This document shows, one piece after another, positions 51,896-61,190 of a stretch of 64,000 nt of DNA; the first letter of the stretch is position 1; every line of letters starts with the position of its first letter. The translations under genes and the position numbers were made by a program. The notes under the pieces are model-generated. The model saw only the letters and a program-made list of their open reading frames with translations. It ran no database searches and was not told the DNA's origin. The stretch comes from Alkalihalobacterium sp048323755 (lineage in GTDB: Bacteria; Bacillota; Bacilli; Bacillales; Bacillaceae_F), in NCBI RefSeq assembly GCF_048323755.1, contig NZ_JBLWFS010000003.1, positions 186,001 to 250,000 of the forward strand, given 5' to 3'.

Positions 51896-53134
51896 TTGAT
51901 ACAAAAAGTTGAATTGCCAAATGGATTACGTATACTTGTCGAACAAATACCTCATGTTCGTTCCGTTTCAATTGGTATTTGGATTGGAACAGGTTCTAGA
52001 TTCGAAGAAAAACGTGAAAATGGTGTTTCTCACTTTTTAGAGCATATGTTTTTTAAAGGAACAACGACGCGTTCAGCTGCCGATATTGCGGAATCATTTG
52101 ATTGCATCGGTGGTCAAGTGAATGCATTTACTTCTAAAGAATATACGTGCTATTATTCTAAAGTTTTAGATGAGCATGCAGATTATGCTTTAGACGTTTT
52201 AGCTGATATGTTCTTTAACTCTGTCTTTGCTCCTGAAGAGCTTGAAAAAGAAAAGAATGTAGTTTTCGAAGAAATTAAAATGGTAGATGATACGCCAGAT
52301 GACATTGTTCATGATCTATTGTCGAAGGCTAGTTACGGTGAACATCCACTTGGATTACCAATTCTCGGTACCGTTGAAACGTTAACTTCGTTTGATGCGG
52401 ATTTACTGCGTGACTATATGAAGAGATATTACACCGCAGAAAATGTAGTCGTGTCAATAGCAGGTAATGTAGATGAGAAATTAATTGATAAAATTAAGGA
52501 AACATTCTCAACAGTAGAGAAAAGTACTGGAGCAGGAACGGTTGAAAAGCCAGCATTTTTAGCGGAGCATATGGCTAGGAAGAAAGAAACAGAACAAGCC
52601 CATATTTGTATTGGATACCAAGGCTTACAAATTGGACACGAAGATATTTATAGCCTTGTTTTATTGAATAATATTTTAGGTGGAAGTATGAGCAGTCGCC
52701 TCTTTCAAGAAATTCGTGAAAAACGTGGCTTAGCTTACTCTGTGTTTTCCTATCATACCGCTTACCAAGATGATGGGGTATTAACATTGTACTCAGGAAC
52801 TGCACCTAACCAATTAGACGAATTGTACGATGCTGTAATGGAAACCGTTGAACAACTAAGCAATGAAGGTATAAAAGAAAAAGAAATTAAAAATGGAAAA
52901 GAACAACTCAAAGGAAACTTAATGTTAAGTCTAGAGAGTACGAACAGCCGAATGAGCCGAAATGGTAAAAATGAACTATTATTAAAACGCCATCGCTCAC
53001 TAGATGAGATTATTGAGGAAATCAACAATGTCTCTATTGAGTCTGTTAATGATTTAGCCAAGACAATTTTTACAAGTACACCTGCTATTTCACTTATTAG
53101 TCCAAAAGGTGAATTACCAAAAGGGTTGCAATAA
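51896..53134 (+). CDS. mlpA: M16-family zinc protease MlpA (YmxG)
   Basis: 412 residues with the inverted zinc motif HFLEH (residues 46-50) and the downstream Glu in VVFEEIKMVDD, typical of M16B processing-peptidase-like enzymes. The second half is the inactive-type domain (LFQEIREKRGLAYSVFS). In Bacillus it lies between ylxY and ymxH. The start is TTG 51896 after TTAGGGGGATG. A terminator follows. Confidence 0.92.
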   Translation: MIQKVELPNGLRILVEQIPHVRSVSIGIWIGTGSRFEEKRENGVSHFLEHMFFKGTTTRSAADIAESFDCIGGQVNAFTSKEYTCYYSKVLDEHADYALDVLADMFFNSVFAPEELEKEKNVVFEEIKMVDDTPDDIVHDLLSKASYGEHPLGLPILGTVETLTSFDADLLRDYMKRYYTAENVVVSIAGNVDEKLIDKIKETFSTVEKSTGAGTVEKPAFLAEHMARKKETEQAHICIGYQGLQIGHEDIYSLVLLNNILGGSMSSRLFQEIREKRGLAYSVFSYHTAYQDDGVLTLYSGTAPNQLDELYDAVMETVEQLSNEGIKEKEIKNGKEQLKGNLMLSLESTNSRMSRNGKNELLLKRHRSLDEIIEEINNVSIESVNDLAKTIFTSTPAISLISPKGELPKGLQ

Positions 53135-53160
53135 TTAAAATATAAGAACACACTTTTTAT

Positions 53161-53191
53161 TACCAGGTTGAACGGAACCTGGTATTTTTTT
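53161..53191 (+). terminator. Rho-independent terminator after mlpA
   Basis: A perfect 9-bp stem (TACCAGGTT at 53161-53169 with AACCTGGTA at 53176-53184) has a 6-nt loop and a run of seven T. Confidence 0.92.
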
Positions 53192-53250
53192 GTCCAATTG
53201 TTCATATGAAATATAAAGGGGAAAAGATTTGACAACTGGGGGGGACAAAC

Positions 53251-53490
53251 GTGAGGTTAAGTGAAATTAGCGGGAAAGAAATTATTGATTATCAAAAAGG
53301 AGAACGATTAGGTATTCTTGGACAGACTGACCTTGTGATTGATGAGAGTACCGGCCAAATTCAAGCGTTTATTATTCCAACGATGAAATGGTTTGGCTTT
53401 GGAAAAAAGGAAAAAGAAGTTAAAGTATATTGGCATCAAATTAAAAAGATAGGAACGGATATGATTATTATTGATATGGGAGAATTTTAA
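53251..53490 (+). CDS. ymxH: YlmC/YmxH family PRC-barrel protein
   Basis: 79 residues with the PRC-barrel pattern RLSEISGKEIIDYQKGERLG and the C-terminal VYWHQIKKIGTDMIII. YlmC/YmxH proteins are small sporulation-associated proteins of uncertain function. The start is GTG 53251 after TGGGGGGGAC. A terminator follows. Confidence 0.88.
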   Translation: MRLSEISGKEIIDYQKGERLGILGQTDLVIDESTGQIQAFIIPTMKWFGFGKKEKEVKVYWHQIKKIGTDMIIIDMGEF

Positions 53491-53503
53491 TAAGTAACAA
53501 AGG

Positions 53504-53532
53504 AAAAAGGCTGACATCTGTCAGTCTTTTTT
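53504..53532 (+). terminator. Rho-independent terminator after ymxH
   Basis: AAAGGCTGACA (to 53516) pairs with TGTCAGTCTTT (from 53519) around a 2-nt loop and runs into T. It shares the GGCTGAC core with the repeat family at 36443 and 46061. Confidence 0.88.
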
Positions 53533-53975
53533 CCATGTGAAGAGTTTATAAATTGTTAGCAAAAGAATATATTCGATGTAATAAACAATTTTAGGAATTT
53601 AAGTCTAGGTGCAACTGGACCTCTGTCTTCGCTTAAAAGCTCGCCATTCGGCGAGTTTTCTTTACCTGTCAAGAAAGTCTCAAGTATAACAGTATTTATT
53701 ATTGAACTAAATACTCACCCATTTTGCATGTAATACATATGCTAGTTGTGAAATAGCTAAGGAAATAACAAATACGAATTTTAAATAGCCAAAAAGGATT
53801 AGAGATTACTACTGTTTTAGCTGATGTACCCCAGTCTTAGCACAAGGTTAAACATCTAGCGCTTAAGGATTTAGATATTAGGTATAGACTCACCAATCAA
53901 CCCCCACATCAATAAGTATAGGATATAACATTTACTTATTTAGAAGTTATTTAAATAGGAAAGGGGAGGACTAGA
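53533..53975 (+). other. Intergenic region ymxH-dpaA
   Basis: About 440 bp with no convincing gene. It holds a small hairpin (CTCGCC 53640-53645 with GGCGAG 53650-53655) followed by a TTTTCTTT tract that could be a weak terminator, and a SigK-like promoter at 53717-53744. The dpaA ribosome site GGAAAGGGGAGG lies at the end. Confidence 0.6.
53717..53744 (+). promoter_or_regulatory. Candidate SigK promoter of the dpa operon
   Basis: AC at 53717-53718 and CATATGCTA at 53736-53744 match the SigK pattern (AC, 16-17 bp, CATAnnnTA), with a 17-bp spacer. The start would lie near 53752, giving a leader of about 220 nt. A closer but poorer candidate is TATAGGATA at 53917-53925. In B. subtilis, spoVF is transcribed by SigK. 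Confidence 0.45.
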
Positions 53976-54860
53976 ATGCTTACTGGGAAACACATTGTGA
54001 TCATGGGCGGGGATGCAAGGCAACTAGAAATTATCCGCAAGCTTTCGACACTTGATGGAAAAATCTCAATGGTTGGCTTTGAACAACTGGATGACGGATT
54101 TGTCGGTGCAACGAAGAAGCAAATCGATGAGGTCGACTTTCAGACAGTAGACGCCATTCTTTTGCCTGTTAGTGGAACTGGTCAACAAGGTGAAGTAGAA
54201 ACGATTTTTTCAAATGAAGGGATCAAGTTGACAAAAGAGATTTTAAAAAAGACACCTGACCATTGCGTGGTATATACAGGGATCACAAATGATTATCTAA
54301 ACCAAACGGTTAAAGCTGCAAATCGAAAACTAGTAAAGTTACTAGAAAGAGATGACATTGCCATATATAATTCAATTCCTACTGTTGAAGGAACTATTAT
54401 GATGGCTATACAACATACCGATATTACGATTCACAGTTCAAAGGTAGTCGTCATAGGTTTCGGTCGTGTCGGTATGTCAGTAGCAAGAACATTTGCAGCA
54501 TTAGGTGCAGATGTGAAAGTAGGAGCAAGAAACTCCAGTCATATTGCTCGAATTACTGAAATGGGTCTACAACCATTTCACACATCGAAGTTAATTGATC
54601 AAGTATCAAATGTAGATATTTGTATCAATACGATCCCCACCTTGATCGTTTCGGCAGATGTCATTGCACAAATGCCTACAAATTCACTAATTATTGACCT
54701 TGCATCTAAACCAGGTGGTACTGATTTCCGTTATGCAGAAAAGAGGGGAATAAAAGCTTTGCTAGCTCCAGGTTTACCAGGAATAGTAGCTCCCAAAACA
54801 GCTGGTCAAATATTAGCTAACGTGTTAGCTACTTTATTAAAAGATCAAGACAAGAAATAA
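53976..54860 (+). CDS. dpaA: Dipicolinate synthase subunit A
   Basis: 294 residues (spoVFA). An N-terminal Rossmann-like part (GKHIVIMGGDARQLEIIR) is followed by a second NAD-binding domain (VVVIGFGRVGMSVARTFAALGADV). With subunit B it makes dipicolinic acid, the spore-core calcium chelator, in the mother cell. ATG 53976 follows GGAAAGGGGAGGAC. dpaB follows by 16 bp. Confidence 0.95.
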   Translation: MLTGKHIVIMGGDARQLEIIRKLSTLDGKISMVGFEQLDDGFVGATKKQIDEVDFQTVDAILLPVSGTGQQGEVETIFSNEGIKLTKEILKKTPDHCVVYTGITNDYLNQTVKAANRKLVKLLERDDIAIYNSIPTVEGTIMMAIQHTDITIHSSKVVVIGFGRVGMSVARTFAALGADVKVGARNSSHIARITEMGLQPFHTSKLIDQVSNVDICINTIPTLIVSADVIAQMPTNSLIIDLASKPGGTDFRYAEKRGIKALLAPGLPGIVAPKTAGQILANVLATLLKDQDKK

Positions 54861-54876
54861 AAAGGAGGACATGGTC

Positions 54877-55470
54877 ATGTCATTAAAAGGGAAGCATATT
54901 GGCTTTGGATTAACCGGTTCTCATTGCACGTATGATGAAGTGTTACCTGAAATGAAAAAGCTCGTAGAAATGGGGGCTAAGGTAACTCCATTCGTCACTC
55001 ATACAGTAGCATCAACAGATACTAAGTTTGGAAAAAGTGAAGATTGGATCCAAAAAATTAAAGAGATTACACAAGAGGATATTGTAGATTCAATGCCAAA
55101 AGCTGAACCATTTGGCCCAAAGACGCCATTAGATTGTATGGTTATTGCACCAATGACAGGAAATTCAACTAGTAAATTTGCAAATGCAATGACAGATTCA
55201 CCTGTATTAATGGGTGCTAAGGCCACATTACGAAATGGAAAGCCAGTTGTGCTAGCTATATCTACTAACGATGCACTCGGGTTAAATGGGGTCAATATCA
55301 TGCGTTTAATGGCAACTAAAAATATATATTTTGTTCCATTTGGTCAAGATAATCCACAGGTAAAACCTAACTCTCTTGTAGCGAGAATGGAAGCATTACC
55401 TGAAACTATTGAGTCTGCGATTGCTGGTAAACAATATCAACCAGTTTTAGTGGAAAAATTCAAAGACTAG
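54877..55470 (+). CDS. dpaB: Dipicolinate synthase subunit B
   Basis: About 197 residues (spoVFB), flavoprotein family, starting MSLKGKHIGFGLTGSHCTYDE with the conserved PLDCMVIAPMTGNSTSKFANA. It is the FMN-binding partner of DpaA. ATG 54877 has AAAGGAGG 8 bp upstream; ATG 54871 is only 2 bp from that site. Confidence 0.95.
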   Translation: MSLKGKHIGFGLTGSHCTYDEVLPEMKKLVEMGAKVTPFVTHTVASTDTKFGKSEDWIQKIKEITQEDIVDSMPKAEPFGPKTPLDCMVIAPMTGNSTSKFANAMTDSPVLMGAKATLRNGKPVVLAISTNDALGLNGVNIMRLMATKNIYFVPFGQDNPQVKPNSLVARMEALPETIESAIAGKQYQPVLVEKFKD

Positions 55471-55529
55471 TCCTATAACGTTGTTGCTAAAAAAACAGAT
55501 TTCCCTTAAAGTTTAATAGGATGCTTAAG

Positions 55530-55565
55530 TGATATACTGTCATTTAAGCTTTGGTATGTTAAAAT
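55530..55565 (+). promoter_or_regulatory. Candidate promoter(s) for asd-dapG-dapA
   Basis: Two extended -10 boxes are visible: TG-A-TATACT (55530-55538) and TG-T-TAAAAT (55557-55565). Neither has a good -35. Either would allow vegetative expression of asd-dapG-dapA independent of dpaAB. No lysine-riboswitch-like structure was recognised in the 180-bp gap. Confidence 0.4.
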
Positions 55566-55650
55566 AGATGTCATCAATATGAACTTCTTATTTGGTGAGT
55601 GTTTAAAACATCCACTATTAAACTATGAATCTTGAAGGGAGATAGGAAAC

Positions 55651-56700
55651 ATGGCAGTTGAAAAAGGATATCATATAGCGGTCGTTGGAGCAACTGGTGC
55701 GGTAGGTCAACAAATGTTAAAAACATTAGAGGAAAGAGATTTTCCAATTCAATCAGTTAAACTACTTTCTTCTAAGCGTTCGGCAGGAAAGAAGATCATT
55801 TTTAAAGGTGAAGAGATTACTGTTGAAGAAGCAACTCCAGAAAGTTTTGAAGGCGTACAACTGGCATTATTCAGTGCAGGAGGTTCCGTTTCTAAAGCGT
55901 TAGCTCCAGAAGCAGCAAAGCGTGGAGCGATTTGTGTTGATAATACAAGTGCGTTCCGAATGGATGAAAATGTACCTCTAGTTGTACCAGAAGTAAATGA
56001 GGAAGATTTAAGACTTCATAACGGAATTATTGCAAACCCTAATTGCTCAACTATTCAAATGGTAGTTGCTCTTGAACCTTTACGTGAAAAATATGGTATT
56101 AAAAAAGTTGTTGTTTCAACGTACCAAGCTGTATCTGGTGCAGGGTTAAATGCTATTAATGAAATGAAAGAACAAACGAAGGACCTATTAGAAGGAAAAG
56201 AAGTAACTCCAGAAGTTCTTCCAGTAGGTGGGGATAAAAAGCATTATCAAATTGCGTTTAATGCGATTCCTCAAATCGATAAATTCCAAGAAAATGGATA
56301 CACTTTTGAAGAAATGAAAATGATTAATGAGACGAAAAAAATTATGCATCTGCCAGAACTAGAAGTAGCTGCTACTTGCGTTCGTCTACCAGTTGAAACA
56401 GGTCATTCAGAATCGGTATACGTTGAAACGGAAAAGGGCGGAGCAACAGTTGAAGAAATTAAGCAACTACTAGCTTCTTCACAAGGTGTGACGTTACAAG
56501 ATGACCCAGCAAATCAAGTTTATCCGATGGCAATTGATTGTGTTGGAAAAAATGATGTATTTGTGGGTAGAATTCGAAAAGATTTAGATCGAGATAATGG
56601 CTTCCATATGTGGATTGTCTCAGATAACCTTCTTAAGGGTGCTGCATGGAACTCAGTTCAAATCGCAGAGAGTTTAGTGAAATTACAATTATTGAAATAA
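55651..56700 (+). CDS. asd: Aspartate-semialdehyde dehydrogenase
   Basis: 349 residues with the NADP-binding GATGAVGQQM and the catalytic C132 in NPNCSTIQMV; the active-site RLPVETGHSESV is present. It reduces aspartyl phosphate for lysine, diaminopimelate, threonine and methionine synthesis. ATG 55651 follows AAGGGAGATAGG. dapG follows by 13 bp. Confidence 0.96.
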   Translation: MAVEKGYHIAVVGATGAVGQQMLKTLEERDFPIQSVKLLSSKRSAGKKIIFKGEEITVEEATPESFEGVQLALFSAGGSVSKALAPEAAKRGAICVDNTSAFRMDENVPLVVPEVNEEDLRLHNGIIANPNCSTIQMVVALEPLREKYGIKKVVVSTYQAVSGAGLNAINEMKEQTKDLLEGKEVTPEVLPVGGDKKHYQIAFNAIPQIDKFQENGYTFEEMKMINETKKIMHLPELEVAATCVRLPVETGHSESVYVETEKGGATVEEIKQLLASSQGVTLQDDPANQVYPMAIDCVGKNDVFVGRIRKDLDRDNGFHMWIVSDNLLKGAAWNSVQIAESLVKLQLLK

Positions 56701-56713
56701 GAGTAGGTGTCCT

Positions 56714-57958
56714 ATGAAGGTAATTGTTCAAAAGTTTGGTGGAACTTCTGTTAAAAATGACGAGGTGCGGCGATTAGCTGCACGTCATGTTCAGAAATCA
56801 GTAAATGATGGTTATAAAGTTATAGTTGTCGTGTCAGCGATGGGTCGCAGTGGCGATCCATATGCTACCGACACCTTACTGAATTTGATCAACACTAAAA
56901 CGGTGCCGAAAAGAGAACAAGATCTTCTTCTTTCATGTGGAGAAGTCATTTCTTCGGTCGTTTTTACAGATTTACTAAGTAGTTATGGTGTTCAGGCAAC
57001 AGCAATGACCGGTGCTCAAGCTGGCTTTAGAACAAACGATGATTTCTCAAATGCAAAAATCTTAGAAATGAAATGTGAAAAGTTATTAAAGACACTTGAA
57101 AAAGTTGATGCAGTAGTTGTAGCAGGGTTTCAAGGTCAATCGAAAACGGGTGATATCACAACTCTTGGTCGTGGCGGTAGCGACACGTCTGCAACAGCAA
57201 TTGGAGCAGCAATTGGAGCAGAGTGGGTTGATATATTTACAGATGTAGAAGGTGTAATGACAGCAGACCCTCGTATTGTTGAAGGAGCTAGACCATTATC
57301 TGTTGTTACGTATAATGAAATTTGTAATATGGCTTATCAAGGAGCCAAAGTCATTCACCCTCGTGCAGTAGAAATTGCGATGCAGTCAAAAATACCCATT
57401 CACATTCGTTCTACTTACTCAGACAGTAAAGGAACGATTGTAACATCCACCGTAGGAGGTCAACAAGGTCAAGACGTGCAAGATCGACTAATTACAGGAA
57501 TTGCTAACTTGGCTAAAGTGACACAAATTAAGGTCCTAGCTAAAGAAGGTCAATATGATCTTCAAGAAAAAGTATTTAAGGCAATGGCAAATGAAAAAAT
57601 TAGTGTTGACTTTATTAATATCAATCCATTAGGTGTCGTTTATACCGTAATGGAAGAAGTTGCAGATCGAGCTATAGAAGTATTAGAACAAATGGGATAT
57701 GAGCCACAAGTTACGCGAGAATGCGCCAAAATTTCAGCAGTCGGGGCTGGAATGACAGGAGTTCCAGGGGTTACAGCAAAAATTGTAGCTGCACTTTCAA
57801 AAGAAAACATACAAATCTTACAGTCAGCAGACTCACACACGACGATTTGGGTACTTGTTAAAGGTGATGATATGATTAAAGCAGTTAATGCTTTACATGA
57901 TATGTTTCAGCTTGAGAAAGAAAGTATGTTTGAACCGAGTCGTTCATTGGAAGAATGA
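56714..57958 (+). CDS. dapG: Aspartate kinase I (diaminopimelate-type)
   Basis: 414 residues: the amino-acid-kinase domain begins VQKFGGTSVKND and contains TTLGRGGSDTSATA, followed by paired ACT domains in the C-terminal third (SAVGAGMTGVPGVTAKI). DapG supplies aspartyl phosphate; the B. subtilis enzyme is inhibited by diaminopimelate. ATG 56714 follows AGAGTAGGTG. Its place beside asd and dapA supports DapG rather than LysC. Confidence 0.93.
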   Translation: MKVIVQKFGGTSVKNDEVRRLAARHVQKSVNDGYKVIVVVSAMGRSGDPYATDTLLNLINTKTVPKREQDLLLSCGEVISSVVFTDLLSSYGVQATAMTGAQAGFRTNDDFSNAKILEMKCEKLLKTLEKVDAVVVAGFQGQSKTGDITTLGRGGSDTSATAIGAAIGAEWVDIFTDVEGVMTADPRIVEGARPLSVVTYNEICNMAYQGAKVIHPRAVEIAMQSKIPIHIRSTYSDSKGTIVTSTVGGQQGQDVQDRLITGIANLAKVTQIKVLAKEGQYDLQEKVFKAMANEKISVDFININPLGVVYTVMEEVADRAIEVLEQMGYEPQVTRECAKISAVGAGMTGVPGVTAKIVAALSKENIQILQSADSHTTIWVLVKGDDMIKAVNALHDMFQLEKESMFEPSRSLEE

Positions 57959-57994
57959 TACTGTATTGTAGCTACAGTTAAGGAGATGAACAAA

Positions 57995-58861
57995 GTGAAC
58001 TTTGGTCGGGTTTTAACAGCGATGGTGACTCCTTTTGATGAGAAGGGTGCTATAGATTTTCACAAAACTGAATTACTTGTTGAACACCTTATTAACAATG
58101 GATCTGATGGACTCGTTGTTGCAGGTACAACAGGTGAATCACCGACTTTAACGAAAGATGAAAAGTTAGCTCTTTTTGATACTGTCGTAAAAACTGTTAA
58201 TGGAAGAGTACCAGTTATAGCTGGCACAGGAACGAATAATACTCAAGCTTCAATTGAACTAACACAGGAAGCTGCATTGCTTGGAATTAATGGAGTAATG
58301 GCAGTTGCACCTTACTATAATAAACCATCTCAACAAGGCATGATTGAACATTTTAAAGCGATTGCTAATGCAACAACTTTACCCGTCATGCTGTACAATA
58401 TTCCAGGTCGATCAGTAGTAAACATGTCTGTGGATACAATTGTTGAGCTAGCAAAAGTAAAAAATATCGTATGTGTTAAAGAAGCTAGCGGTGATTTAGA
58501 ACAAATGGCCACAATTATTGATAAAACAGATACTGATTTTACGTTGTATAGTGGTGACGACAGCTTAACATTGCCATCTATGGCAATCGGCGGTAACGGT
58601 GTTATTTCTGTAGCTTCTCATATTATTGGGAATGAAATGCAACAAATCGTTCAATTGTTTCAGGCAGGGAGTGTAAATGAGGCCGCAAAATTACATCGCA
58701 AACACCTTCCACTTATGAAAGCATTGTTTTTAACTCCAAATCCGACTAGTGTAAAGATGGCACTCCAAATAAAAGGAATTAATGTAGGTAGTGTTAGACT
58801 ACCACTTGTTCCTTTAACAAATGCCGAAAAAGAAATTTTATATCAGGTTATGAACAGCTGA
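57995..58861 (+). CDS. dapA: 4-hydroxy-tetrahydrodipicolinate synthase
   Basis: About 288 residues, TIM-barrel aldolase family, with GTTGESPTLT, Y134 (LYNIPGR) and Schiff-base K162 (VCVKEASGD). It condenses pyruvate with aspartate semialdehyde for diaminopimelate and dipicolinate. GTG 57995 is chosen (MNFGRV start; AAGGAG at 57980-57985). ATG 57986 abuts that site directly. Confidence 0.94.
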   Translation: MNFGRVLTAMVTPFDEKGAIDFHKTELLVEHLINNGSDGLVVAGTTGESPTLTKDEKLALFDTVVKTVNGRVPVIAGTGTNNTQASIELTQEAALLGINGVMAVAPYYNKPSQQGMIEHFKAIANATTLPVMLYNIPGRSVVNMSVDTIVELAKVKNIVCVKEASGDLEQMATIIDKTDTDFTLYSGDDSLTLPSMAIGGNGVISVASHIIGNEMQQIVQLFQAGSVNEAAKLHRKHLPLMKALFLTPNPTSVKMALQIKGINVGSVRLPLVPLTNAEKEILYQVMNS

Positions 58862-58882
58862 ACTTGGTTCAGCTGTTTTATT
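58855..58882 (+). terminator. Rho-independent terminator overlapping the dapA stop
   Basis: A perfect 9-bp stem (CAGCTGAAC at 58855-58863 with GTTCAGCTG at 58867-58875) contains the TGA stop of dapA in its left arm and is followed by TTTTATT. Confidence 0.88.
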
Positions 58883-58905
58883 GTTCCAATTTTTCTAGAT
58901 ACATC

Positions 58906-58935
58906 TTGTTTTCTAATTCGTATTTAAGTTATACT
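58906..58935 (+). promoter_or_regulatory. SigA-type promoter upstream of rnjB
   Basis: TTGTTT (58906-58911) and TATACT (58930-58935) are spaced 18 bp apart, just after the dapA terminator. The implied start near 58942 leaves a leader of about 375 nt before rnjB. Confidence 0.55.
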
Positions 58936-59316
58936 ACAAACAAGTGATTAGTTCGGGTAAATTTTAATGGCTAATAGAATACGTTTATGGCAGATGGCAC
59001 GCCCAGTAATTTATAGGACACTAGAAATAAACTTGTAACGATTAGTAACATTAGTAATACAAATCAAATTTTTCTCAGACTAACTATGAATATTGGACTA
59101 AATAGTTCCAGAATGAACACGAAAGATTAACTTATGCTAATCCCAAGTGTGTTTTAATTGATGGTTTTTTTTGAGAAGCTTCTACCTTAACTACGACGAG
59201 TTATCATTGCAGTACGGTAGAATACTATTGATTTTTCACCATATTTTTATAGTTAGTCAAAAAATACTTTTATGAAATAAGCATTTATTTTATTGTGCAT
59301 TTAGGAGGAACATGAA
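58936..59316 (+). other. Long leader/intergenic region before rnjB
   Basis: About 380 bp without a credible gene. A 23-codon frame from ATG 58967 lacks a ribosome site. A further weak promoter-like pair (TTGATT and TAGTTA, about 59229-59256) lies closer to rnjB. The end holds the rnjB site AGGAGG (59303-59308). No known riboswitch was recognised. Confidence 0.45.
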
Positions 59317-60984
59317 TTGTCAAAAGTAAATACAGAAAAGATAAGGGTTTTTGCCTTAGGGGGAGTCGGCGAGATAGGCAAGAATATGTATGTGGTAGAG
59401 GTCGAGGAAGATATTATCGTTATCGACTCTGGTTTAATGTTTCCAGATGATGATATGTTGGGTGTTGATATTGTTATTCCAGATATATCTTACCTAGTTG
59501 AAAACGCTGACCGTGTCCGTGCCATTATTCTAACTCATGGTCATGAAGACCATATTGGTGGTTTGCCATATATTTTACAAAAATTAAAAGTACCCGTTTA
59601 TGGAACGAGATTAACACTTGGATTAGTAGAGACGAAACTTCGTGAAGCTGGAATATATAAATCAACAACATTAAGGTTAATTGATAATAATTCAGAAATA
59701 ACGGTCGGCTCAACACCAGTTTCATTTTTTAGAACTAATCACAGTATCCCAGATTCAGTAGGTGTTGTAATAAAAACTAATCATGGATCAATTGTACATA
59801 CAGGGGATTTCAAGTTTGATCAGACTCCTGTAGATGGGAAACATGCAGAGATTGGAAAAATGGCTGCAATTGGTGATGCAGGGGTACTGTGCTTACTTTC
59901 AGATAGCACAAATGCAGAACGACCTGGACACACTCTTTCTGAAACTGTTGTAGGACAAGGTATCGCTGACGTATTTCAAAATACAATGAACAGAATTATA
60001 GTTACAACATTTGCTTCCAATGTACATCGAATTCAACAAGTAATCAGTGCTGCAGCAAAGGCAAAGCGTAAAGTTGCAATCGTTGGTCGAAGTATGGAGA
60101 AAGTCATCTCCATTGCAAATGACTTAGGTTATTTAAATGCTCCAGACGAGCTATTTATAGATGTTGATCAAGTGAAAAACTATCGTCCGGATCAGGTAGC
60201 GATCATTACAACAGGTAGCCAAGGGGAGCCAATGAGTGCTCTGACAAGAATGGCTAGAGGAGCACACCGACAAATTACACTATCGAGTGAAGATACTGTC
60301 ATTATTGCAGCCTCTCCAATTCCAGGTAATGAGAAATCAGTTTCTAAAATTATTGATCAACTGTATCGAATTGGCGCAGATGTTGTATATGGACATACGA
60401 AAGTCCATGCGTCAGGACACGGTAGTGCAGAAGAGCTAAAACTAATGTTAAATCTCATGAAGCCGAAATATTTTGTTCCTATTCACGGTGAATATCGAAT
60501 GCAAATCGCCCATCGGGATCTTGCTACGGAAATAGGAATAAACCCTTCGAAAATTTTCCTTGTTGAAAAAGGGGAAGTTGTAGAAATTCAAGATGGTGCT
60601 GGCAGAAAAGCTGGTAAAGTACCATCTGGAAATGTACTAATTGACGGACTCGGTATCGGTGACGTTGGAAATATCGTGTTACGTGACCGTCGCCTCTTAT
60701 CAAAAGATGGTATCTTAGTGGTCGTTGTTACACTAAATAAAACAAACGGAGAAATTATCTCGGGGCCTGATATTATTTCAAGAGGTTTTGTCTATGTAAG
60801 AGAATCAGAGAAGCTTCTTGATGAAGCAACAGGAATGGTAAAGCAAACCTTAGTAAAATGCGTAACTGAAAATGTCAATGAATGGTCTTCATTAAAAAGT
60901 AGCATTAGAGAGGTATTAAGTCGGTATTTATTCGAGAAAACGAAACGTAGACCAATGATTTTACCAATTATTATGGAAGTGTAA
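59317..60984 (+). CDS. rnjB: Ribonuclease J2
   Basis: 555 residues, metallo-beta-lactamase/beta-CASP family, with the metal motif H74-x-H76-x-D78-H79 (THGHEDHIGG), GDFKFD, and the beta-CASP segment GRSMEKVI. Position between dapA and tepA, and length, match RNase J2 (formerly YmfA), which works with RNase J1 in mRNA decay. The start is TTG 59317 with AGGAGG 8 bp upstream. Confidence 0.93.
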   Translation: MSKVNTEKIRVFALGGVGEIGKNMYVVEVEEDIIVIDSGLMFPDDDMLGVDIVIPDISYLVENADRVRAIILTHGHEDHIGGLPYILQKLKVPVYGTRLTLGLVETKLREAGIYKSTTLRLIDNNSEITVGSTPVSFFRTNHSIPDSVGVVIKTNHGSIVHTGDFKFDQTPVDGKHAEIGKMAAIGDAGVLCLLSDSTNAERPGHTLSETVVGQGIADVFQNTMNRIIVTTFASNVHRIQQVISAAAKAKRKVAIVGRSMEKVISIANDLGYLNAPDELFIDVDQVKNYRPDQVAIITTGSQGEPMSALTRMARGAHRQITLSSEDTVIIAASPIPGNEKSVSKIIDQLYRIGADVVYGHTKVHASGHGSAEELKLMLNLMKPKYFVPIHGEYRMQIAHRDLATEIGINPSKIFLVEKGEVVEIQDGAGRKAGKVPSGNVLIDGLGIGDVGNIVLRDRRLLSKDGILVVVVTLNKTNGEIISGPDIISRGFVYVRESEKLLDEATGMVKQTLVKCVTENVNEWSSLKSSIREVLSRYLFEKTKRRPMILPIIMEV

Positions 60985-60988
60985 TACA

Positions 60989-61019
60989 AAAGAAGCGGAG
61001 AGTGGTCCGCTTCTTTTTT
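60989..61019 (+). terminator. Rho-independent terminator after rnjB
   Basis: A perfect 11-bp stem (AAAGAAGCGGA at 60989-60999 with TCCGCTTCTTT at 61006-61016) continues into T, just after the rnjB stop. Confidence 0.92.
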
Positions 61020-61190
61020 TATGGAGAAATTAATATACTTATTAATTAGGAATAATTGCTTAATCTCTTAGTAAAGATAGTTTGTAGTGCTTATATTTTA
61101 TGTCAATATCATTTTCATTTTCTTATGGGAATTATTCATCGTTATCACGACATACTAACATTAGATACATATATAAAGGAGGATCCTATA

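Noticed and set aside
55471..55650. Lysine riboswitch before asd/dapG
   Set aside because: The 180-bp gap is AT-rich and shows none of the paired elements of an L box that I can recognise; only promoter-like boxes are visible.
58967..59038. 23-codon frame in the rnjB leader
   Set aside because: No Shine-Dalgarno sequence and no recognisable pattern. A leader peptide is possible but unsupported.
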